From NCBI GenBank assembly GCA_035352555.1, contig DAOPXW010000087.1, positions 1 to 5,837 on the forward strand: a DNA stretch of 5,837 nucleotides. The letters are read 5' to 3'. Below the pieces are notes generated by a model. That model worked only from the letters and a program-made list of their open reading frames with translations. It was not told the origin of the DNA and did no database searches. Below, one piece after another: positions 1-5,837 of this stretch. This DNA comes from UBA2922 sp035352555 (GTDB lineage: Bacteria > Bacillota > Clostridia > Oscillospirales > Oscillospiraceae). Made by a program: the position numbers and the translations under genes. Numbering within the stretch: the first letter of the stretch is position 1; the number at the start of each line of letters is the position of its first letter.

Positions 1-599
1 CGAAGGAACTCGGCATCTACATTATCGCGCCCATCTCCATGCAGATGCACGCAGCCAAGCCCCTCGAGAACAACGCGGTCGTGATCGGGGACGATGGTGA
101 GGTTCTTGGCGTATACAGCAAGAACCATCTCTTTGGCGACGAGCCGAAGGTTTTCACCAGCAAGGGTGAATACCCCGTCTTTGAAACCAGGTACGGCCGC
201 ATCGGCGTGATGATCTGCTGCGACAACAATTTCCCGGAACCAGCAAGAATCCTCGCGCTTAACGGAGCCGAGATCATTTTCATGCCGGCCGCGTGGCGTA
301 TTCAGGAAGAAGACCTTTGGAAACTGCTGATCTCCTCCCACGCCTGTGAAAACAATGTTTTCATCGCCGCTGCGAATACGTTCAGCCGCATGGACGGCCT
401 GTTCCTCTTTGGCCACAGCAAAATCGTTGGTCCCCGCGGCAGAGTACTCTGCGAATCTGAAGCCGAGGGCGATGATGTGCTGGTACAAACCATTGATACG
501 GACCTTGTCCGTGAACTGCGTGCGTGCATGCCAAGTCTGAAGGATCGCCATCCGGAGACCTACGGCGCATTCATGGCTCCCTTGAAAGAAGTGTACTGA
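1..599 (+). CDS. Nitrilase-superfamily carbon-nitrogen hydrolase (5' partial)
   Basis: C-terminal 198 residues of a nitrilase/amidase-superfamily enzyme, which hydrolyses a non-peptide C-N bond (amide, carbamoyl or nitrile) through a Glu-Lys-Cys triad in the cytoplasm. The reading frame is open from base 3; the ATG at 39 is internal, because KELGIYIIAPIS just before it is the family's core beta strand. The catalytic Lys is in VYSKNHLF (bases 120-122), and the nucleophile is the first Cys of ICCDNNFPE (216-218), where many relatives have ICYD. The glutamate of HACENN, in the usual R/HA-x-EN position, and the GHSKIVGPRG strand also fit. The catalytic Glu lies beyond the left edge. The family resembles N-carbamoylputrescine amidase, beta-ureidopropionase and omega-amidase, but the substrate cannot be assigned. 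The gene reads toward the CoA-transferase, 120 bases downstream, and may or may not share its transcript. Family assignment is firm; function is open. Confidence 0.9.
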   Translation, partial: KELGIYIIAPISMQMHAAKPLENNAVVIGDDGEVLGVYSKNHLFGDEPKVFTSKGEYPVFETRYGRIGVMICCDNNFPEPARILALNGAEIIFMPAAWRIQEEDLWKLLISSHACENNVFIAAANTFSRMDGLFLFGHSKIVGPRGRVLCESEAEGDDVLVQTIDTDLVRELRACMPSLKDRHPETYGAFMAPLKEVY

Positions 600-615
600 T
601 CCCTTATTTCCCAGG

Positions 616-641
616 AATCACATGACATGAACCGTGTGATT
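616..641. repeat. Short inverted repeat AATCACA-N12-TGTGATT
   Basis: Two perfect 7-base arms (616-622 and 635-641) are separated by 12 bases, 17 bases after the amidohydrolase stop codon. The spacing and size suit either a weak RNA hairpin or a dimeric repressor/activator operator ahead of the CoA-transferase gene. There is no good T-run after it, only TTG, so it is a poor intrinsic terminator. The arms superficially resemble a CRP half-site in inverted order, but the spacing does not match a CRP box. Function unknown. Confidence 0.4.
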
Positions 642-650
642 TTGTAAGTC

Positions 651-692
651 GCGTACCGCCGGCGGTGGCCCTGTCCGCCGTCGGCGGTATGC
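651..692 (+). repeat. Strong GC-rich hairpin in the leader of the CoA-transferase gene
   Basis: Arms 651-665 and 678-692 pair over 15 base pairs, with two G-U wobbles in the RNA, around a 12-base loop. The stem is very stable but is followed by AAACCATTTTAG, not a T-run, and the other strand has no T-run either. It is therefore not a canonical intrinsic terminator in either direction. It ends 14 bases before the Shine-Dalgarno sequence of the next gene, so it could be an attenuator, an RNA-processing or stability element that uncouples the two genes, or a degenerate terminator of the amidohydrolase gene. The structure is seen directly; the role is inferred. Confidence 0.55.
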
Positions 693-719
693 AAACCATT
701 TTAGTTAGGAGAGAGTATT

Positions 720-1910
720 ATGTCCGGATTGCTTGAAGGCGTAACTATATTGGATCTGACCCGCGTTTTGGCCGGCCCCTACAGCGGCATGCTGATGGCC
801 GATATGGGCGCGAGAGTCATAAAAATTGAAAATCCCAGGGGCGGCGACGACACTCGCAGCATGGGACCGTTTATCAATGGAAACAGCGTTTACTACGCAA
901 ATTTTAACCGCAGCAAGCTTGGCTGCACACTTAATTTGAAAGCTCCCGAAGGCAGAGCCATATTCCTCGAAATGGTCAAGAAGGCGGATGTGATTCTGGA
1001 AAACTACCGCCCAGGTACGATGGAAAAGCTCGGCCTCGGCTATGATACTCTGAAGGAAGTCAACCCCGGCATCATCTACGGCGCTGTCTCCGGTTTTGGC
1101 CACACGGGTCCCCTCAGTAAGCGCGCCGGCTATGATATTGTCGGGCAGGCAATGGGCGGCATGATGAGCACCACCGGCTGGCCCGGCGGCGCGCCTACCC
1201 GTGTCGGCACTCCCATGGGCGACATCCTCGGCGGCCTGAATATGACCATCGGCGTGCTGGCGGCGCTGGTCAGCAAGTCCAAGACCGGCCTCGGCGAGAA
1301 GGTTGATATTGCACTGGTCGATTCCGTCGCCTCCGCCATGGAGAACATCACCATGATCTATCAGGCTGAGGGCAGAATCCCCCAGCGTATCGGCAACCGC
1401 TATGAGTCTACCTATCCATACGATGTCTTCCCCGCCAAGGACGGCGATGTCGTCATCGCCGCCGGCAACGACAAGCTCTTTGGCACCCTCTGCGATGTGA
1501 TGGATCGCCCGGAACTAAAGGCGGATCCCAAGTTCCTACATATCAAGGACCGTGTCGCCAACCATGAAGAGATGCGCACGATTGTCTCCGCATGGTCTTC
1601 CCGGCACACTATTGATGAGGTCGATTCCCTGCTGAACGACGCAGGCTGTCCCGCAAGCCCCGTCAACACTATCGACCGCATGGTTGCCGATCCGCAGATC
1701 GCCGGCGCGCGCGGCATGTTCCCCGAGATCGATCAGCCGGGTATCGGCAAACTGCAGATTACCGCAACGGCGCAGAAGCTGACCCGCACCAAGTCCTGCC
1801 CGAGGAAGCCCGCGCCGCTGCTTGGCGAAGACAATGCGGCGATCTACGGGGAATTTCTCGGCTATGACGAGGCAAAGCTCGGGGAGCTGAAGGTCCTCGG
1901 CGTCATCTGA
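720..1910 (+). CDS. Class III CoA-transferase (CaiB/BaiF family)
   Basis: A 396-residue cytoplasmic enzyme of normal family length (about 380-430). Class III CoA-transferases move CoA from a donor thioester to a free carboxylic acid through an aspartyl-CoA anhydride; the fold is an interlocked dimer. Seen here: the N-terminal LDLTRVLAGPYSGMLMADMG and VIKIENP segments, the NRSK and LNLKAPEGR region, ILENYRPGTMEKLGLGYD, and Asp168 in GTPMGDILGG, matching the catalytic Asp169 of formyl-CoA transferase. The C-terminal CPASPVNTIDRMVADPQIA block is also typical. The start is set by AGGAGAG at 707-713, six bases before the ATG. The HMG-CoA lyase-like gene follows after 19 bases, so the two are almost certainly co-transcribed. 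Human SUGCT, of the same family, accepts glutarate, itaconate and 3-hydroxy-3-methylglutarate; a similar hydroxy diacid is a reasonable but unproven guess. No sequence feature separates it from carnitine, formyl or citramalate transferases. Confidence 0.93.
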   Translation: MSGLLEGVTILDLTRVLAGPYSGMLMADMGARVIKIENPRGGDDTRSMGPFINGNSVYYANFNRSKLGCTLNLKAPEGRAIFLEMVKKADVILENYRPGTMEKLGLGYDTLKEVNPGIIYGAVSGFGHTGPLSKRAGYDIVGQAMGGMMSTTGWPGGAPTRVGTPMGDILGGLNMTIGVLAALVSKSKTGLGEKVDIALVDSVASAMENITMIYQAEGRIPQRIGNRYESTYPYDVFPAKDGDVVIAAGNDKLFGTLCDVMDRPELKADPKFLHIKDRVANHEEMRTIVSAWSSRHTIDEVDSLLNDAGCPASPVNTIDRMVADPQIAGARGMFPEIDQPGIGKLQITATAQKLTRTKSCPRKPAPLLGEDNAAIYGEFLGYDEAKLGELKVLGVI

Positions 1911-1929
1911 GCGGAATACGGAGGAAGAC

Positions 1930-2832
1930 ATGAGCAAAAAAGTACAGATTGTTGAAGTCGGCCCGAGAGACGGATTCCAGAGCGTAAAGGAATTCATCCC
2001 CACCGAGACCAAGAAGAAAGTAATTGATCTGCTGGTTGCAAGCGGCTGCCGGAAAATACAGGCAACCTCCTTTGTCAACCCCAAGGCGATCCCGCAGATG
2101 GCCGATGCGGCCGAGGTCGCGGAATATGTCCTCAAGACCTACCCCAACGTCTCCTTCTACGCGCTTACTCCGAATGCAAGAGGCGTGGAAAATGCCTGCG
2201 ACGCGGGTTTCCGTGAGGTCAGCTATGTGATCTCCGTGTCTCCCGGGCACAACATGGCCAATGTCCGCCGTACCATCGACGAGTCCTTTGAAGGTTTGGC
2301 CGCTATCCGCCAGAGCCTGCCGGACATGAAGATCGTTCTGGATGCCGCCACGACCTTCGGCTGTCCGTTTGATGGCAAGGTCAGCATCGGGCAGGTCGTC
2401 GCCTATCTGGAAAAGGCAAGGGCCATCGGCATTACAATCGTCGACCTCTGCGACACCATCGGTATTGCAAACCCCCGGCAGGTCAGAGCTGTTCTGGAGA
2501 CCGTATGTGAAAAGTTTCCGGAAATAGATTTCGGCGTCCATATCCATGACACCCGCAACATGGGCATGGCGAATTCCCTCGCCGCCATCGAGTGCGGTGT
2601 CACCAGAGTGTCCACCACCGTCGGCGGTATGGGCGGCTGCCCGTTTGCGCCCGGAGCATCCGGCAACACCTCCACCGAAGACCTTGTTTTCATGCTGCAG
2701 GAGATGGGTTACGACACAGGCATCGATTTTGCAAAGCTGCTGGAGACGGCGCGATTTCTCAAGGAGAATGTCCCCGCCAACTACAGCGGCCACCAGATGA
2801 ACATTGCTCCAAGCCAGTGTGTAATGGGCTAA
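1930..2832 (+). CDS. HMG-CoA lyase-like DRE-TIM metallolyase
   Basis: A 300-residue TIM-barrel lyase of the HMG-CoA lyase family, which cleaves 3-hydroxy-3-methylglutaryl-CoA to acetyl-CoA and acetoacetate using a divalent metal. Conserved landmarks: VEVGPRDGFQ (Glu9, Arg13, Asp14, equal to human Glu37, Arg41, Asp42), the metal-binding HIHDT (His204, His206), the signature GGMGGCPFAPGASGN with the flexible-loop Cys237 (human Cys266), then Asn246 and Glu250 in the TEDLV segment. The length matches bacterial family members without a transit peptide. Odd point: KIQATSFV carries Gln44 where the human enzyme has Glu72 (IETTSFV), so the substrate may differ from HMG-CoA. Translation starts at the ATG behind GGAGGA (1920-1925). 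It is downstream of the CoA-transferase in the same operon, consistent with activation followed by C-C cleavage. The GLGGCP-type signature and paired histidines also occur in relatives such as isohexenylglutaryl-CoA lyases; citramalyl-CoA-type substrates are possible. Confidence 0.9.
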   Translation: MSKKVQIVEVGPRDGFQSVKEFIPTETKKKVIDLLVASGCRKIQATSFVNPKAIPQMADAAEVAEYVLKTYPNVSFYALTPNARGVENACDAGFREVSYVISVSPGHNMANVRRTIDESFEGLAAIRQSLPDMKIVLDAATTFGCPFDGKVSIGQVVAYLEKARAIGITIVDLCDTIGIANPRQVRAVLETVCEKFPEIDFGVHIHDTRNMGMANSLAAIECGVTRVSTTVGGMGGCPFAPGASGNTSTEDLVFMLQEMGYDTGIDFAKLLETARFLKENVPANYSGHQMNIAPSQCVMG

Positions 2833-2866
2833 CTCCGCACAAAAAAGCAAAACAGGTCCTGTCCAG

Positions 2867-2902
2867 ACCGCGCCGGCTGAAAAAGCCGGCGCGGTTTTTT
2901 AT
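2867..2902 (+). terminator. Intrinsic terminator of the CoA-transferase/lyase operon
   Basis: A perfect 12-base-pair GC-rich stem (2867-2878 with 2884-2895) closes a GAAAA loop and runs into six T residues (2895-2900). It starts 34 bases after the lyase stop codon and separates this unit from feoA. This is the clearest transcription boundary in the window. Confidence 0.95.
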
Positions 2903-2964
2903 TATCCTTTCACCTCCCCACGGAATAGGATAGACCGATATCATAACGGGAAGGTGTTGTTTTT

Positions 2965-3201
2965 ATGTCCCAGGAAATCAGGTTGTGCGACCTCGCCCCC
3001 GGCGGGAGCGGCGTCGTCAGCGGGCTTGACACCACCGGCGGGATGCGCCGGCGGTTTCTCGATATAGGTCTGACCAGGGATACGGCGGTGGCGTGCGTGG
3101 GCCGCAGCCCTCTGGGCGACCCTTCGGCCTATCTCATCCGCGGCGCGGTAGTGGCTATCCGGGCAGAGGACTGCCGGGGCGTCCGCATTCGGGCCGACTA
3201 G
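2965..3201 (+). CDS. feoA: Ferrous iron transport protein FeoA
   Basis: A 78-residue single-domain FeoA, the usual size for this small SH3-like cytosolic protein, which is thought to act with FeoB in GTP-dependent Fe(II) import. The family pattern is plain: an N-terminal strand ending LCDLAPGGSGVVSGL, then MRRRFLDIGLTRDTAVACVGRSPLGDP, then a strand like YLIRGAVVAIRAED and a final VRI strand. The start ATG follows GGGAAGGTG (2948-2956) at suitable spacing. It is the first gene after the terminator at 2867-2902, so its promoter should lie in the roughly 60 bases before it. I found no convincing -35/-10 pair there and no recognisable Fur or DtxR-type operator. feoB starts 15 bases after its stop, giving a two-gene feoAB operon. 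Confidence 0.93.
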   Translation: MSQEIRLCDLAPGGSGVVSGLDTTGGMRRRFLDIGLTRDTAVACVGRSPLGDPSAYLIRGAVVAIRAEDCRGVRIRAD

Positions 3202-3202
3202 C

Positions 3203-3209
3203 GGGAGGG
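3203..3209 (+). promoter_or_regulatory. Shine-Dalgarno sequence fixing the feoB start
   Basis: GGGAGGG lies in the 15-base gap between feoA and feoB, seven bases before the ATG at 3217. A rival in-frame GTG at 3295, preceded by GGAGA (3286-3290), would give the short N terminus of enterobacterial FeoB. The ATG is preferred because the resulting MGLT start is, from memory, typical of clostridial FeoB proteins and because this site is stronger. Confidence 0.7.
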
Positions 3210-3216
3210 CCGAAGC

Positions 3217-5343
3217 ATGGGTCTGACGCCTGGCTCCGCGGGTCTGGGCGCGGTGGGCGCGGAGCGATACATAACAGGAGACGGCGGAGAATTTGTGGTA
3301 GCGCTGGCCGGCAACCCCAATGTGGGCAAATCCACGCTGTTCAACGCCCTGACCGGCATGAACCAGCACACCGGCAACTGGGCGGGCAAAACCGTCGCCT
3401 GCGCCCGGGGGGGCTTTTCCACCGCCCGGCGGCACTACCGGCTGGTGGATATTCCGGGCTGCTATTCCCTGCTGGCTCACTCCACTGAGGAGGAGGTAGC
3501 CCGGGATTTCATCTGCTTCGGCGGCGCGGACGCCGTTGCCGTTGTGTGCGACGCGGGCTGTCTGGAACGGAACCTCAATCTGGTGCTGCAAATCCTGGAG
3601 ATCCGCGGCAGCGTACTGGTATGCGTCAATCTGCTGGACGAGGCGGGACGCCGGGGCATCCGGGTGGACCTTGACGCCCTCTCCGCCGCGCTGGGCGTGC
3701 CCGCCGTGGGTACGGTGGCGCGAAACGGCAAGACCCTGTCCGCCTTCGCCGGTGGACTGGACACGCTGAAACGCGCCCCCGCGGCATCCGCGCCGCCGGT
3801 GCGCTACGCCCCGGCGGTGGAAGCGGCGCTGGGGCCGCTGGAGGCGGCGGTGGGCGCGGAGCTGGGCGGCGCCGTGCCCGCCCGCTGGGCGGCGCTGCGG
3901 CTGCTGGAGGGGGACGGCGCTCTGCTGCGTTCGCTGAAGGACTATCTGGGCAGGGATGTGGCCGCCGCCCCGGCGGTGGCGGCGGCGCTGTCCGGGGCAT
4001 GGGATGCGCTGGCGCAGGCGGGCTACACGCCGGATACCCTACGGGACGAGATCGCCACCGCCGTGGTGCACAGGGCGGAGGAGATCTGCCGGGGGGCGGT
4101 GAGGGGCGGCGGAAGCAGCGACCGCGACCGGCGGCTGGACCGCATCTTTACCAGCCGGGTCACCGGCTTCCCCGTAATGCTGCTGCTTTTAGGGGGCATT
4201 ATGTGGCTGACCATCCAGGGGGCCAACTATCCCTCCGCTCTGTTGTCCGACGCATTTTCTTCGCTGGAAGCGCCGCTGACAAGGCTGCTGGCGGCGCTGG
4301 GCGCGCCGGCGTGGCTGCAAGGCGCGCTGGTGCAGGGAGCCTACCGGGTGCTGGCCTGGGTGGTGTCCGTGATGCTGCCGCCCATGGCCATTTTTTTCCC
4401 GCTGTTCACTCTGCTGGAGGACGCGGGCTATTTGCCTCGGGTGGCCTATAATCTCGACCGGCCCTTTCACCGCTGCCGGGCCTGCGGCAAGCAGTCGCTG
4501 ACCCTGTGCATGGGCTTCGGGTGCAACGCCGCTGGGGTGGTGGGCTGCCGCATCATCGACTCACCCCGGGAGCGGCTGCTGGCGGTGCTGACCAACAATT
4601 TTGCGCCCTGCAACGGGCGCTTTCCCGCGCTGATCGTTATGCTGACCCTGTTTTTCGCCGGAAGCGGCGCGCTGAGTTCCCTGGGCGCGGCCGGACTGCT
4701 GACGGGGGTGATCCTGATCGGCGTGGCGGCCACGTTTCTGGCCACCCGGCTGTTGTCTGCTACGGTGCTGCGGGGCGTCCCCTCCTCCTTCACCATCGAG
4801 ATGCCGCCCTACCGCGCCCCGCAGGTGGGGCGGGTGATCGTGCGCTCCATCTTCGACCGGACGCTGTTCGTGCTGGGCAGGGCCGCGGCGGTGGCCGCCC
4901 CGGCGGGGCTGCTGCTGTGGGGTCTGGCCAATCTCCAGGTGGGCGGCATCAGTCTGATGGGGCGCTGCACGGTCTTCCTCGACCCGGTGGGCCGGTTGAT
5001 GGGGCTGGACGGCGTGATCCTGCTGGCTTTTCTGCTGGGCTTTCCCGCCAATGAGATCGTTCTGCCCATCATCGTGATGGCCTACGTCTCCGGCGGGACA
5101 CTGAAGGAGCTGGGCGGGCTGGCGGAGATGAAAGCGCTGCTGGTCGCCAACGGCTGGACGGCCCAGACCGCCGTGTGCTTCGTGCTGTTTTCCCTGATGC
5201 ACTGGCCCTGCTCCACGACCCTGCTCACCATCCGGCGGGAGACCGGCAGCGCAAAATGGACGGCGCTGGCCGCCGCGCTGCCCACGGCCATGGGCTTTAT
5301 CGCCTGCGTGCTGGTGCATTTGGCGGCGGGTATCCTGCAATAA
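3217..5343 (+). CDS. feoB: Ferrous iron transporter FeoB (GTPase-permease)
   Basis: A 708-residue inner-membrane Fe(II) importer, somewhat shorter than E. coli FeoB (about 770). The N-terminal G domain is complete: G1 GNPNVGKS (32-39), switch I HTGNWAGKTV with Thr59, G3 DIPG (78-81), G4 NLLD (138-141) and a G5-like TVARNGKTL (166-174). An Ala-rich helical linker (about 185-300) leads to the membrane part, with hydrophobic segments from about residue 317 to 706. Core motifs: GFGCN (Cys436), DSPRER, PCNGRFP (Cys465), GFPANEIVLPI, and HWPCSTTLLTIRRET (Cys665). The PCNGRFP form differs from the SCGAR form of E. coli and marks a subtype I associate with Firmicutes. A CRAC (CxxC, 420-423) precedes the first gate motif in a probable loop. 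It is the second gene of feoAB with no feoC after it. Base composition is extremely GC-rich, for example around 3841-3900. Confidence 0.96.
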   Translation: MGLTPGSAGLGAVGAERYITGDGGEFVVALAGNPNVGKSTLFNALTGMNQHTGNWAGKTVACARGGFSTARRHYRLVDIPGCYSLLAHSTEEEVARDFICFGGADAVAVVCDAGCLERNLNLVLQILEIRGSVLVCVNLLDEAGRRGIRVDLDALSAALGVPAVGTVARNGKTLSAFAGGLDTLKRAPAASAPPVRYAPAVEAALGPLEAAVGAELGGAVPARWAALRLLEGDGALLRSLKDYLGRDVAAAPAVAAALSGAWDALAQAGYTPDTLRDEIATAVVHRAEEICRGAVRGGGSSDRDRRLDRIFTSRVTGFPVMLLLLGGIMWLTIQGANYPSALLSDAFSSLEAPLTRLLAALGAPAWLQGALVQGAYRVLAWVVSVMLPPMAIFFPLFTLLEDAGYLPRVAYNLDRPFHRCRACGKQSLTLCMGFGCNAAGVVGCRIIDSPRERLLAVLTNNFAPCNGRFPALIVMLTLFFAGSGALSSLGAAGLLTGVILIGVAATFLATRLLSATVLRGVPSSFTIEMPPYRAPQVGRVIVRSIFDRTLFVLGRAAAVAAPAGLLLWGLANLQVGGISLMGRCTVFLDPVGRLMGLDGVILLAFLLGFPANEIVLPIIVMAYVSGGTLKELGGLAEMKALLVANGWTAQTAVCFVLFSLMHWPCSTTLLTIRRETGSAKWTALAAALPTAMGFIACVLVHLAAGILQ

Positions 5344-5375
5344 AAAACTGCCCGGAGAGCCTTCTCTCCGGGCAG
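5342..5375 (-). terminator. Intrinsic terminator for the peptidase T gene, possibly bidirectional
   Basis: A perfect 12-base-pair stem (5348-5359 with 5364-5375) closes a CCTT loop. Read on the minus strand it is followed by six T residues (the A-run 5342-5347), making a canonical terminator 14 bases after the peptidase stop codon. Read on the plus strand the stem follows feoB by four bases, but the downstream sequence CTTCAGCTTT is a weak T-run, so it may also stop feoAB transcripts less efficiently. Confidence 0.9.
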
Positions 5376-5389
5376 CTTCAGCTTTGGCC

Positions 5390-5837
5390 TTATCGTGTCG
5401 CAAAAAATGCCGCGATGCGCAGCAGCTCCCGGACAACGGCGTCCATATCCTCCACGCAGGCGTATTCCAGCCGGCTGTGGAAATTGCCGCCGCCCACGCC
5501 AAGATTGGGGCAGGGCAGGCCGCGATAGGACAGAGCCGCGCCGTCTGTTCCGCCCCGGACGGGATTGGACACCGGGGTGCCCCCCTCGGCGCGCACGGCG
5601 GCGCAGGCCGCGTCGATGAGCTCCTGATGGGCAGGCAGGATTCTCTCCCGCATATTGTAGTAGCTGTCCGTGACCGTGAGGGCGGCGGAGCCGGGGCCGT
5701 ATTTCGCGTTCATCTCGCCGATGAGGCCCAGCAGGAACGCCTTGCGGGCGGCAAATTTTTCCCGGTCGTGGTCGCGGATGAGGCAATGCACCTCCGCCCG
5801 CTCCACGCCGCCCTCCATCCGCTCGGCGAAATAGTAG
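5390..5837 (-). CDS. pepT: Peptidase T (tripeptide aminopeptidase, M20 family), C-terminal part
   Basis: The last 148 residues of a zinc-dependent M20 aminotripeptidase, which removes N-terminal residues from tripeptides in the cytoplasm. The match to E. coli PepT is direct: the lid-domain strand VERAEVHCLIRDHDREKF, then DSYYNMRE, then the substrate-binding PVRGGTDGAALSYRGLPCPNL, and the C-terminal metal ligand His in GGNFHSRLEY (equal to E. coli His379). The ATG at 5818 is not the start: the frame stays open to the window edge (YYFAER before it), and the missing upstream part must hold the His/Asp and Glu/Asp metal-site residues. The gene converges on feoB with 46 bases between stop codons. 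No functional tie to iron uptake is evident; this is probably a housekeeping nutrient gene. Confidence 0.94.
   Translation of the reverse strand, partial: YYFAERMEGGVERAEVHCLIRDHDREKFAARKAFLLGLIGEMNAKYGPGSAALTVTDSYYNMRERILPAHQELIDAACAAVRAEGGTPVSNPVRGGTDGAALSYRGLPCPNLGVGGGNFHSRLEYACVEDMDAVVRELLRIAAFFATR

Noticed and set aside
1536..2135. Minus-strand open frame (199 codons) over the CoA-transferase/lyase junction
   Set aside because: It is opposite two well-supported genes, and its translation shows no recognisable domain.
1903..2850. Long minus-strand open frame (315 codons) opposite the lyase gene
   Set aside because: It is antisense to a gene with a full set of conserved motifs, has no family resemblance or ribosome site that I can see, and open antisense frames are expected with this codon usage.
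2852..2862. Small palindrome ACAGGTCCTGT just before the terminator
   Set aside because: Five-base arms around one base, next to a strong terminator; most likely chance.
2901..2964. Fur- or DtxR-type iron operator and sigma-70-type promoter ahead of feoA
   Set aside because: An iron box would make sense here, but no convincing palindrome or -35/-10 pair is visible; TATCC/GGATA (2903-2907, 2928-2932) has arms too short to claim.
3093..3488. Plus-strand frame bridging feoA and feoB, suggesting a fusion or extra small gene
   Set aside because: It is out of frame with both real genes; FeoA and FeoB motifs are intact in their own frames with a proper ribosome site between them.
3961..3990. GC-rich inverted repeat (GCCGCC... 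/ ...GGCGGC) inside feoB
   Set aside because: It lies in an Ala-rich coding stretch where GCC/GCG codons create such repeats; no T-run or boundary suggests a function.
4561..5502. Minus-strand open frame (313 codons) across the feoB end and the peptidase region
   Set aside because: It is antisense to FeoB membrane segments and then out of frame with peptidase T, crossing the terminator hairpin. Its Gln/His/Arg-rich low-complexity translation is typical of a GC-driven shadow.
5816..5818. ATG as the start of a short 142-residue peptidase
   Set aside because: The frame remains open to the window edge with residues matching the PepT lid domain, and a protein starting here would lack most of the metal site.

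Overview
The window looks like a piece of a GC-rich Bacillota chromosome, most likely class Clostridia and possibly an Oscillospiraceae-like gut anaerobe. This rests on strong purine-rich Shine-Dalgarno sites, a separate FeoA plus a clostridial-style FeoB (MGLT start, PCNGRFP gate motif), an M20 peptidase T, and compact operons closed by perfect GC-rich hairpins. The taxonomy is inferred from how the proteins look, not from a search. All genes belong to recognisable families, and I see no RNA gene, mobile element, CRISPR array or long repeat.

Left block (1-2902, plus strand): the 3' end of a nitrilase-superfamily amidohydrolase runs in from the left edge. A 120-base spacer with two inverted repeats separates it from a class III (CaiB/BaiF) CoA-transferase, which is followed 19 bases later by an HMG-CoA lyase-like enzyme. 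A textbook terminator at 2867-2902 closes the block. The CoA-transferase and lyase form a plausible two-step route: a free branched hydroxy acid is activated to its CoA thioester, then cleaved by a retro-Claisen reaction to an acyl-CoA plus a keto acid. The amidohydrolase could supply the free acid from an amide, but that link is only contextual. The substrate cannot be read from the sequence. The lyase has Gln where the human HMG-CoA lyase has an active-site Glu, so true HMG-CoA activity should not be assumed.

Middle block (2965-5343, plus strand): feoA and feoB, 15 bases apart, encode a ferrous iron uptake system. FeoB has a complete N-terminal G domain and the full set of membrane-core motifs. 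No feoC follows. This block is clearly more GC-rich than the left block.

Right edge (5390-5837, minus strand): the C-terminal part of peptidase T converges on feoB. The 46-base gap holds a perfect hairpin whose T-run serves the peptidase gene.

There is no gene-free stretch longer than 132 bases. Nothing here is clearly a new system. The least explained items are the substrate of the CoA-transferase/lyase pair, the Gln substitution in the lyase, and the strong hairpin without a T-run just upstream of the CoA-transferase gene.
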